Assembly: GCA_030762935.1 (NCBI GenBank)
Contig: CM060898.1
Location: 94,966,781 to 95,030,780, forward strand
Source: Hymenopus coronatus
Taxonomy: Eukaryota; Arthropoda; Insecta; Mantodea; Hymenopodidae
Length of the DNA stretch: 64,000 nt
Direction of reading: 5' to 3'
Part shown: positions 12,421 to 24,300 of the stretch, piece by piece
How the letters are laid out: each line of letters opens with the position of its first letter
Numbering within the stretch: position 1 is the stretch's first letter
The notes under the pieces: model-generated
What the model was told of the DNA's origin: nothing
Database searches by the model: none
What the model saw: only the letters and a program-made list of their open reading frames with translations
Translations under genes and position numbers: made by a program

Positions 12421-13446
12421 TTATATCAAACCTCGCAAGAAACTTTTTGGAAATTATTATAACCCACAGCTCTGTTATGTTATATTATTTGCAGAGAATG
12501 TAACCAGTGCAGCTACCTCACTGTCTCTTGTTTTCTTTGACTTCCCTTGCCATTACTTCCATTCTTTTATGCTCTCGCCCACTATTATCTCTTCAACTCT
12601 GTGTGCAGTGTACATAATGGGTAATATTAAAAAGGTATAGTAAAACAGCCTCTTTTGGGATATTAGTAAAATTTAAAATATAATTAAAAGGTTTAGCTGC
12701 ACACAAACTCTAACCTCTTTCTTGTGGTTTCAATCTGAATGAACTATATTATTTCTTGTTATAGATATGTGATAATGTGTGATGGTAAAGAAAAATGTAA
12801 TGTAACTTCCTACATATTCATCCTGTAGAAATTCTATACCAAACAAAACTTGTCAGAAATATGATTATTAAGCCTCAGAAGTTGGACCTTGTGCCTAATG
12901 ATCCATATTTGTCAGTAACGGCCACAAAGGTACTGATACTTAGTACGTTTTTTAGCCTTGTTTGTGTTATACCTATAGCTCCATTTGACTATAAGACTCA
13001 GCAGGTCCCAAATTCTAGCCTTAATGATTATAAGCCCATTGTTAAGTAATATTTTTTAAAATATTGAAAATATTGTGATTTTGCTTGTATAATATATTTA
13101 GTATCCTAGGGTTTTAACCATCAAACCAGGGCTTTAGAGGGAAAACATATATAAGGACAAAATAAAACTTAAGCAAAAGCTTTCATAAGGAAAGCAAAAA
13201 GGAAAAAGATGTGGGTATAACAAATAAAATTATACCTAGCCTATCTTATACCAGAAAGTACATAATGTACTATTAAGAAAATTAAATTAAAAGATAGCTC
13301 ATTAAATTAGCCTGTATTTTCTTTGTTGCAGCTACAGAACAAATTATGCCAACCAATTGCAATAACTGTGCCATCTGAAGTGTTATGTCTAGGGGCAGGA
13401 TTTTTATGCATTAAAAGCTTAAAAATATTTTATGTGCTAATAATTT
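12421..13446. other. Unassigned DNA
   Basis: Contains a stretch (about 12855-12930) bounded by AG and a GTACTG donor-like site that would encode a 24-residue in-frame peptide with no recognisable similarity; otherwise AT-rich and featureless. Confidence 0.4.
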
Positions 13447-14098
13447 TAAAAATCTAATGTGTTCCGTTCATATGACTTTCTATATGTGTTCTGCAAACAA
13501 ACTATTCTTACAAAAGAGTACTCTTTTATCTACATCATGCTGTCACCCTCCTTGGGTTAATGGTTACCTTTCTATTTTCATATACCCAAGTTCGCAGGTT
13601 CAAACCCAGTAGAGGATGAGTCAGTAAAGTTGTTTGTCCCGTGTCATAGATTTACAGCGTAAAAGGACTCAAGCCTGATAAGTCAATAAAACACTCAATA
13701 TAAAGAGAATTACATTTTGTTGTACTCTCTTTGCTTTACCAGTTATGCAAAAGTAATTCAGAAAGAAGAGGACTTCAGGGGCTATTTTAAGGAAATTCAG
13801 AATGTGCATTTTATTTATCATGTAAATATCTTTAATATGCTGCAAAATTTCAACAAATCTTCCATGTAAAAGGAGGGATTGTTCTGAAAATCTTTGTGAC
13901 ACATGCTTGGAAGATACCAAACTGAAATACCAATTTTTGATCAATGCTGCCCCCCCCCCCCCACCACATACACACACACACACTCTCTCACATTCTCTCT
14001 CTTCTTTTTTATTTGGGGGTTCTCAATTCTGATTTTGGGTGGAATACAGTACCTTCTCTATTTTTTATGTACATTGTACATACATGCTAGAGAAAAAT
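13447..14098 (+). repeat. Dispersed repeat family R, interrupted by a SINE
   Basis: First block 13447-13540 (TAATGTGTTCCGTTCATATG), then SINE, then 13690-14098 including a poly-C tract and CA repeat where other copies have CA repeats. The terminal palindrome is decayed. Confidence 0.62.
13541..13685 (+). mobile_element. tRNA-derived SINE, family 1, inserted in a dispersed-repeat copy
   Basis: Plus strand has the head CACCCTCCTTGGGTTAATGG, box B GGTTCAAACCC and the body GTCCCGTGTCATAGATTTAC. The dispersed repeat is interrupted here and resumes at about 13690. Confidence 0.6.
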
Positions 14099-14689
14099 GT
14101 CCTAAATACTGCAAACTATTTTCAAAAAAAATAGATCAAAACATCTAGCTTGATAGAACAATAAATATTGGAACACACCAATATGCAGCTAAATGTCAAA
14201 TTTTAAACATCTCAACGTCCCCAGGAAAGCTTCAGTTCTTATTTTAAACATCTCGTCAAGTTGCAGAACACAACAAATGTCATTTCCAGATTGCACATCA
14301 CCATTGCCTTGCCTATTATTTTTGAGTAGTAGTTTAAATTGTGGAAAGGAATGTTCTTTCACACAATGTCAACCTTACATACTTGAAGAGGGAAATATCA
14401 CCAACAGATATATAATCAGGTTCACTTATGTGTTGGCCTTCCAAAATTTGAGTGACTATACAAGGGTTTGGTAGCCCTGTTTTTCTCAAACTTAACCTAA
14501 AATATATTAATTATTGTTTCATCTTTTGAAATTTAGATAGTGTAAAGCTGTCTTTCAAAAAATGTATTTCTTTAACTTAATTAATAAGTCAACAGACATT
14601 TCTAGTCTTGTTTATTGAATGAATCAAGAAATCAAATTAGAAGATATGACGGCTAAGTCATATCTTAAATTAACATCACATATTAAATT

Positions 14690-15060
14690 CTGGATGCATG
14701 TTCAAATCCAGAATGGATGGCATTGAATTTTGCAGTCTGATTCTATCTTTCCAACTCCTGTTCTACCTCGGCTTGAAAACAATTACCATTGATTTATCTA
14801 ATAGTGGATTAAATCATGAAGCCTGGGACTTAAAGTACTTACAGCATTGTTAGTCTTCATTGTGGTATGTCATCTCAAATTAATTTCAGATCTTGTGGTT
14901 TCTGGGAAAAATGTGAATAGTTGGGAAATTTAATATCATGTTGTTGCCATGGTACCTTAGTTTGGAAGAACAATCAAAGCCTGGGAGTTCTGTGGTTCAT
15001 ATTCCGGCTATGGCATTAAATTTTTCAGTCTGACTCTACATTTCCAACTCTTGTTTTACA
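14690..15060 (+). repeat. Foldback/tRNA-like element fragments
   Basis: Contains two copies of the right-hand end motif (GGCATTGAATTTTGCAGTCT at about 14719, and GGCATTAAATTTTTCAGTCT at about 15010) and the inner CATCTCAAATTAATTTCAGA block. Partial copies only. Confidence 0.5.
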
Positions 15061-15249
15061 CTTGTGTGGAAAAAACAATCTACATAACATTGCATCAAAA
15101 CTAGAAACTCTGTCAGAGGTCCCCCCCCCCACCCCAAAGCATATGCTTTTAAGTTGTACATATATGAAATGCATAAAAGATGTTTAACTCTAAAATGTAT
15201 ACTTGCATCCAAAAAATATTCATATTCGTGCATATCTTTTCACTTTCAG

Positions 15250-15361
15250 AATGAAACCAATAGGACCACCTCGTCTTGTGGACTTCTCTTGTCAAGTATG
15301 CTCCAGGGCTCCAGTTTCTGACCCAGGAAATACCACACCTTCCTGTTTGTTACAGCTTAAG
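15250..15361 (+). CDS. COMMD9: COMMD9 penultimate coding exon
   Basis: Acceptor TTTTCACTTTCAG and donor AAG|GTGATT. 112 bases: one base finishing the previous codon, then 37 codons. Clearly less AT-rich than its flanks. The leading ATG is internal and not a start, because vertebrate homologues continue upstream. Confidence 0.85.
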
Positions 15362-18300
15362 GTGATTAGTACAATTTTTAAGATTATCTCAAGCAGCATC
15401 TAATGTGCCAATTAAAAGTTGGGTTTATTATATCTGGCTTACACAATGTTGTATAGTTATATCCTAAATGAATGATTCAATTAATTTCATTTATCTCTCC
15501 CCATTCTTTATTAAATTATTGTACAGTAACCTTGAAGGTATTTACGACGAATCCTCCCTTTTATACCTTGTAATTTCAGTTTTGTAACAGATGAAAAAAA
15601 AAACCCTGATATTCACACAACAAATATGAACAATGGCAGAACATCCAATTTTTTTAACCTCCTCCTGACAGTCTTCCAGGTTCTGGAAATGCCTATACTA
15701 TGTGTGCACCTTTTCTTGAGCACCCAGCTCCGTAGTGTTCGTTTGGTAAGTTTTTCTTGTAATTGCAGAAGCAGAGCAGAGTGACAAACATTGAGACTTG
15801 AGTACACTATATACCGTGATATCTACTGGTTGCAGGGTCTGTAGATCCCAGATTTCATACACTGATTGTGCATTGTGGTATGTTTAATAATTCAATTCGT
15901 TTAGAGGAAGTTAGATAACCTATTTACCATAAAGAAACTTTCTTTGGTTGACAACACTGCGGGAAGACAGCAGAGCGAGTTCTCTCTTCTTCTCCCCAGC
16001 TCTTGCTTCCCTGTAAATACCCAGGGTGTGCACATAGTACACATCCTTCGATGGTGGAACAATCATTCTTCAGAATAGTCAACTAATTTGTGCTATATAG
16101 TTGGTAGAGAAACTATTACATTCCACCCAAAAATTTAATACTGAGATTTCACTGAAAAAATATGCTTTGAGGACCCCAGAATCCAGAAAATGCATTTTTA
16201 GAAAAAGATCTGGATGTGCATTGTATGTGGACAGCATAACTCAAAAATGAAAATTATGTTAAATACCAAACAGTATTTAAGTTGATAAGGATGTGACATG
16301 AAGATTTCAGGAAAATCCTCCCAGCTCAAACTACTCCATACACAGAAGATTTTTCAGAATTTTCGACTTTATCAAAAATGGCCTCAATGATTTTACATTA
16401 CTACAAATAAAGTATACATCTTGAATTCTCTCGGAATAGCTCTGAAGCCCTCTTTATTCTGGATGACTTTTACACAGTTGGTAAACCTAAGAGATATAAC
16501 AAAAACTTACTACACAAAACATGTAGATCTCATTAAACACACAATTTATGTTGCATACATTCTCTTTAACTTAACTATACCCAAGTTATTCCTTGTTTTT
16601 GGAATAAATTTTGGAATACTTTTCTCAAATCATAAGTTGTCATGCATGTTTTTCTTTTAACACCACGGTCATGCAAGGAAAATGGAATTTTAATGCCATC
16701 ACTTACCTACTAACTCATAAAAGATTTTTTTTTGTTTTTTTGTTTTTTTTGTTTTAATGTCCTTTAACCTGGTTGGTCATATTGGACGATGAATGAAATT
16801 GGTGAAATGATGATCAAATGATCTCGGGGTCCATGGAGCTTAAAGTTACTCGACATTCATCTTCTCAGGATAAGGGAAAACCCTGAAAAACAACCTTATC
16901 CAGGTAACTCACCCTAAGCGAGATTTGAACTCATGATCTTTTGAATGTGAGGCAGACACGCTACCACCACACTATCCAGGCGGGCTTTATAAAAGATTTG
17001 ACTGTTGTTTTAGTCTACTGTAGTCCCTTATTTTCATTTTCTCTACAGAAATATACAATAAAACCAATGCTACTTATGTTTAGATAGAATAAGCTTTTGT
17101 AATAGTTTGTTGGAGGATAGGTAGAGAAAGTCACGTGAATGGAACATATCCGATTTTTTAATCAATTTCAATAGGTGGGATTTTAAATCTTTGTACTTTC
17201 TCTTTGGTGCCATGCTTATTATACAATATATAAGTTATACAGTTTTCACTTAATATATATGATTAAGAAGCTGTGAACATAAAATTTCTCCACTCTCAGG
17301 CTACCAAATTAACCACTTTGGAAAAGATGCATGGCATTGCGAAAAAAAAAGAATAATAATTTTCCAAGTTGTTAATTGTAAAATAATTTCTAATTTTTAC
17401 TGATTTCTAAAGTTAGTTGTACTAATTTTTTTCTCGTTATTCAGTTATTTAATAATTCCTACTACCAAACGATGTACAAAGGAAATAAAGCAAAGAAGCA
17501 AAGCTCTCTTGCTCAAGGGCTATCAAAATGGTTTGCATTGGTATCACTTAAGTAGCTTGCTATGAGGGAAAACCAGAGAAACTTTTCAAATATGTCTATA
17601 AGTCAGGGATATAGCTAGTTTCAGAAAAGAAATTAGGGAAATTTTTACATGGTTTTGTAAAGAGGAGAAAGACACAGTTGCAAATTTTTTGGAAGTGTTT
17701 TGATTATTTTTAATTGTGCTGTGAGATTAGATGGATAGGAATACTAGTATATTGATACAACTTTGCTGTCTAGTAAACTTGTTTAGGTTGCACTATTTTG
17801 GTTGGTTGTTGCCAAAAGCATAGAGGGTTTTGGTGTATATAGCACTCTATCTATTGCTAGTGGCTATATAAATTCTGAAAGTAATATATAAAAGCTGTCA
17901 AAAATGACATTTGGTTCTAGGGAAATGCAGAAAACATTTATATCACCTTTATAATGCTAACAATGTAAAGGCTGCTCATAGAAGATATAAAGAATATTTC
18001 AAGGAATCAAAACAAAACTAGAATGAAGAACAGAAATGAGTTTAAAAAATCTAATGTGTTCCATTGACATGACTTTCTTTACATCTCTGTAAAAAATTAT
18101 TGTTAAATAGCTTATTCTTCAATCTACTGCATGCTAATTAAGATAAACATTAGCAGAAATGGTCTTATTACTTACTTCCTAAGAAGAAGGGAAATAAGGG
18201 CGTACACTAGGCTAAAGTGGTCAAATCTTCTAGAAGCTGGATGCTATGTGGTTGAATATAACATGGACCTTTTTATAAAAGCAGCCTTGTTATTAATTTC

Positions 18301-21300
18301 AATTTTCTAATATTTAGGCTTTTCTCAAATAGAAAGTCATTATTTGTTTTTGTTATTGCTAGTCAAGTAAAGAGAACCATCACTAGGCAACAATTATTTA
18401 AGTTTGGAATGTTTCCCTAATCACTTTGTATCAATAAGTAAACATGTAATAAGAGTATTTCTACAAATGTATATCTCCATTAATATAAAGTAGATAAACA
18501 AATAAACTTTTTAAGAATAATTTATTGAAGAATGGGTAGAAAAAGTCATTAAATGTAACACATCAGATTTTTTTATTTACCATATATAATTCAATTTTAC
18601 ATAAGTTTATATTTATTTTACTAATATATGCGGTTGTTTTAACCTTTATTTGAGATTTATTATGTTGCGGCCTGTATTTTTATTAATGTTTTGCTTGGTG
18701 AATGGGGTTGCATGCATCTCGCCTCCCCTGGAGGATCCACCCTTGATTTGAATTTAAAATTATGGAATACCCAAAATGTATAATGATTAGACACCTTAAC
18801 TGCTGCTGTTTATGTGTAACTTTCACATTTTTTATATTAGAATGGCTCCATTCTAATACAGACATTGAAATTTATAAATCTTAATATACACAGCTCTTGT
18901 GAAAGAACAGTTAACAGATATATTATGTCTATAGTTGGAATAACTAGAACCTGTGAATTAAAAGTATAAGGTTCATCCAAAAAAGGATATATTAAAAACT
19001 TCAAATAATAGCAATGCATATGTGTCTCACAAGGTTCTATTCTGGGTCCCTTATTATTTTTAGTGTATATAAACGATCTACCTGCAGTAATAAACAACAA
19101 TGCCTATCCAGTAATTTTTGTGGATGACACAAGTATTATAATTAAAGAACACAATGTCAACCAGCTCCCAGATTCATCTAATGAAATCTTCAACACTAAA
19201 TATTTGGTTTGAAAGTAATAAAATTCATATAAACTTTGAAAAAATGAACTACATTAATTTTTGCACAATGCATAAAAACATGGCAGATCTAAGGATAGAA
19301 TATGAAAATAATCAGATTGCATAAGCCTATAATACAAAATTCCTAGGTCTTATGATCGATCGTAATATGAATTGGAAACACCATATTGATTATATCTTAC
19401 CCAAACTGTGCTCTGCATGTTTTGCAATCCGATCTTTAATTCAGCTTATAAATAAGAGCATACTAAAAACAGCTTATTATGCATTTTTTCATTCATTGAT
19501 GACTTATGGAATAATACTTTAGGAAAATTCAGTAAATGCTAAAAAGAAGTGTTCATTATGCAAAAAAAAGGTAATAAGAATAATGGTAGGAGAAAGACAA
19601 TCAACTCACTGCAAATCACTTTCAAAATGTTTGGAATTTTACCATTAGCCTGAGAATATATTCTATCCATATTGTCATTTGTAATAAATAACCCGTAAAA
19701 GTTTACAAAAATTGTTGATAATCATAACAAAGAGACCAGATATAGCCAGAACTTACATAGACCAACAAATAATTTGCAGTTATTTCAAAAAGGTGTTTAC
19801 TACAAAGGAATATTTTTGTTTAATTCACTTCCCTCTTCTATAAAAGAATTGCAAATGAACAAAAACAAGTTTAGATCAGAACTTAAAATATACCTTTTTG
19901 TTCACACCTTCTATATGGAGGTGGATATCATTCAATCCAAAAATAATGATAATAATATAACATTGTAAATATAATAAACATGAATATTCTAAGAAAGCAT
20001 GTGTATGAGTAGGTTTTTGGAAACAGACATGTAATTGAAAATTATGCAAAACTGACACCTCTGAAAATTCATTGTCAGAGTTATTATTTGTAAGTAAATG
20101 TAAGTCTTGAGATGATCTATGTACATCCTAGAGTTTGGCCATAGAATCGAATCTCATAATAGGATCTACAGATTGCAATGTTATGTATGTATGGCAGTGG
20201 TTATCACTCATCGCAAAGAGAAAATGGCCACCTTGTTTTTGTCTCCTGCCAATTGCAAGGTTATTCAATTTTTGCATGCTGATTAGATTAGATTAGAGAA
20301 GTAGTCTCTAGCAGAGATCCATCATCAATTGTGACACATGTATTTACACAACATTATGAGCGATAATATGGTGAGACGATGGTGATAGTATGGTCAGACA
20401 AACCAATATTCACAATGAAGACCATAGTAGCCATTTGTCTCTGGTGACACCAGAAGTGATGGAAAAGTGTGGCAAGCAATTTTGCAGAGTTAGTGCCTCA
20501 TAATTTCAGAACTCTCTTGTCAATTCCCCCATATACCTCCCTCGCTGTTGCACAAAATTATCTCACAGTGGCTTGGTTTTCACAAAGTGTGTACAAGATG
20601 GGTGCCAAGGCAATTAACAGATGAACACAAAATCAAATTTTGGCTGCAGCATTGGCATTCCTACAGTGGTATGCAGAGAAATGTGACAAGTTTCTCAACA
20701 ATGTTGTCACTGGTGATGAAACAAGGGAGTCACATACCACATCAGAAACAAAACAACAATCCACACTTTGGCAACATATGGTTTAACTGTAAAAACCAAA
20801 TTCAAGTGGACAATCTGACAAAAAAGTCATTTGCACTGTCTTCTGGGATCGACATGTTGTCCTTCTGTGCAAGTTTTTACTGCGAGGAGAGACCGTAAAT
20901 GCTGATTGGTATGTCAGACATTGTACAAACTGAGGAGCAAGATCCAGAGTAAGAGGGATGTTCACAAGAGGTGTTATGCTTGTGCATGACAATGCAAGAC
21001 TCCATACAGCCAACACCACACAAAATGTATTGAATCAGATTGGATGGGAGATCTTCGACCATCCACCCTACAGCTCCAACCTTGCCACTGATTTCCCTTT
21101 TGTCTCATGAAACATTTTCTGGCAGGAAAACATTTTTACAACTACACTAAGGTGCAGAATGAGACTATGAGAATCTGGACATTTGCGGCAGACTTCTATG
21201 ATGGTGAACCGTTACGATATATGCCTCAACAATGGTGGTGATTATGTTGAAAAGTAGCCAGTGAATATGCGTAAATACTCCAAAAAATATTTGTTTCTAA

Positions 21301-24300
21301 GTGTGATGTTTTTGTTTTCTTTATCGGTCATCGGAACTTACTCTCTGTATGGTCCCTGTACTTGCAGCACTTCAAAAAGTCTTTCAGGTCTGATATGAGT
21401 CATTCAGATTGCTTCAGAATTAATGTGGGACACACAAATCAGATAAGAAAAATGCAATGTAAATTCATAATGATCCCATGGCAGCAGAACACGGTGCATT
21501 AGTAGAGAAAGCAGATCTGTGATTCTAGGCCCAACAGTGCCTTATGCCTAGTAAGTGGAGGAAGTATTGTTTTCCTCCAAAAATGAAGTATTGAGATTTC
21601 ACTTGAAATAAACATTTTGAGGATCACTGAACTTCAAAAAAGCATTTTAGAAAACTATTCTGTGTGTTTGTACAACACAAGTCAAAGACGAAATGTTAAA
21701 AAATACCAAACTTGATATTTCAGTACCAAGATTTTGGTTGAAAATACACATTTTTATGTGTTTGTGTGCAACAGCATAAACAAAAAGTTTGTTGAAGATC
21801 AAACTTGATATGTAAATTTAGCATCTTTCAAGGACAAAGCATCTCAAAGATTCTCAAGAAAACCCCCCACTCCAAATTACTCTTTACTTGGAAAAATGTT
21901 CAAAAATTATGTTTTTCTCAAAAATGGCTGGTATGATTTTTATTAAAATACCATAATATGTTTAAGATATTTGTACAATCAAAGTTTATATCTTGAATAT
22001 ATTTTTATGTATTAGCCATTTATTTTTCTCAAATGGGAAGTCATTATTCGTTTTTCTTTTACTCCTGGCCAGAATTTCAAGTCATCACATAGCAACCAGC
22101 TTTTAATAAAAATTGACTAAGTATTCTAGTGTATTCTCTTATCTTCTTACAAGGAAATAAGTAATAAGACCATATTTGTTCATGTTTATCTTAATTAGCA
22201 TGAAGTAGATAGAAGGATAAGCTTTTGTAAGAACAGTTTGATGCAGCATAGGTAGAGAAATTAATGTGAATATAACATATCGTATTGTTTTACTTTCTCT
22301 CCCACATGGCAAGTACAGAAAGTTGCATTCCACTTAAAAATGTGATATCAAGAGTTTACCAGAAATATATTTTGAGACTCCCTGAATTCATAAAAAGTAT
22401 TTTTAGAAAATGATTTGTGTGTGTGTTTGTAAACAGTATTACTTTTTAAAATGAAAGGGTGAATAAATACCAACTTTGATGTTTAGATTAGGTATCTTCC
22501 AAAGATGTGTCACAAAGATTTCAACAAAATTCCTCTCCCCATCCAAACTTCCCCTTACATGGAAGATTTTTCAAAATGTATTATTTTCTTCAAAAACGTC
22601 TCTAACAATTTTGATTAAGATACAATATATTAAATGCACCCTTTTCAAATGTGAATTCTTTATTTGTTTTTTTAATTGTAATTTTGTTTTTCTTCTTTTT
22701 GATCATGCAAGAAGAATGGAATTTAAATACCATTACATAGAGATCTGGCCTTAAAATATATGATTTTTGCTTTAGCCTAGCATATTCCCTTATTCCCCTT
22801 TTACATACAAAGAAATACGTAATAAACCCATTTTTGCTAATCCTTTATCTCAATTAGCATGAAGTAATGTAAAAATAAGCTGTTCAAAGAATAGTTCATT
22901 GCAGAATAGGTAGAGCAATTCATGTAGATATTAAACATAAGTTGTTTTAATATTTTTTTATTTTCTCAAAAGTTGCTAATGACCTATAATTGATCAGAGA
23001 TATACAAAACATAATATAAAAAAATCTGATATGTACCATTCACATAAACGACGAACTCCACGAAAAAAATGTATATAGCATAAATTGTGTGTTTTAAAGT
23101 GCTCTACATTTTTTGTGTAGTAAGTTTTTGTCCATCATTACGGTTTAGCAGTCATTCAAAATTTAGTAAAATTCATCCAGAATAAACTACTCTTCAGAGG
23201 CTATTCCCAGCAAATTCAAGATATACGTTTCATTTGTCAGGTAAATATGTTTAATATCCGAAATTTTAATCAAAATCGTTGGAGCCATTTTTGAGAAAAT
23301 CAAAATTTTCGAAAAAAGTTCCATGTAAAAGGTAGTTGGGGGTGGGGGATTTTTCTCAAAATCTTCGTGTCGCATCCCTGGAAGATACTAAACTTAAATA
23401 TCAAGTTTGGTATTTTACCGACTTTTCGTTTTTGAGTTATCGTGTTCACAGACACACGGACACACACACACACACGTACACACACGTACCTTTTTGTGAA
23501 AATGCTTTTTTTGGGTATTGGGGACCCTAAAACATATATTTCCGGTGAAATCTCTGTATCAAATTTTTGGTGGAGTGCAATACTTTCTCTATACACTATG
23601 TACACAGTGCGTATGGAGAAAGTAAAAAATGGGGATCTCTTTAAAATGCACAATTTGTTTTAAATAACTTTTCTTAAATTACCATTTCTTAGTTTACTTG
23701 ATAATATTGATTTGAATTTTTCAATTTTCTTTTATGTGTAACTAAAGTGCTCTCACTACCAGTTGCTTCTTGCGATGAAAGTATGGAATTTCAAGGCCAA
23801 CACCACTAATTAGGCTACTGTATCCTTTTTGTAATCTGCAATAAAACTATTTCTACAAACATTTATAAAAATATTTGATAAATATTTTGTGTAAACTTTA
23901 AAAAAATGCATAGAGTTAAATGGAATACTTATGCCTTTAACACATACATTTTGTCACTAGCTTAATCCTTTTGTGCTTTCATGTTGTTGCCAAGTTCCTA
24001 ATAAAATGGTGGAAATATTCAGTTGCTATAATTTTCAGCTTTGAACACATCATATGCAGAATATATTTCTCTATCCAGTAATATATTGTTTAACCATTAA
24101 ACAAGGCATGTTGTTTAAGTAAGTACTGTTTTGAAATTCTGCTCTTGCAGTGCTGCAGTCAGTGTTCTGTGCATGCACACTGCATACCTGCAACTGTTGA
24201 CAAGGCACAGAAACTATTGGGGCAACTGATCATGTTTATGTTTGCTTTTTGCATGTTTAAAATGCCTCCACTGATTGAGAATCCTGCTGACTGTGAAGAA

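Noticed and set aside
12855..12930. Exon-like segment ending at AAG|GTACTG
   Set aside because: 24 residues without similarity, weak polypyrimidine tract, and no partner exon in phase.
13331..13430. Exon-like segment after CTTTGTTGCAG
   Set aside because: No donor, frame soon becomes low complexity, no similarity to COMMD9 or other proteins I know.
14220..14330. Frame reading ESFSSYFKHLVKLQNTT after an AG, resembling an upstream COMMD9 exon
   Set aside because: The similarity is only over four or five residues, a stop follows without a good donor, and the intervening COMMD9 exons (with the FP..FH..L block) are not found between it and 15250.
24145..24260. Possible host exon with several Cys after a TTGCAG acceptor
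   Set aside because: The frame runs straight into a mariner N-terminus and ends at its stop; no donor and no recognisable family.
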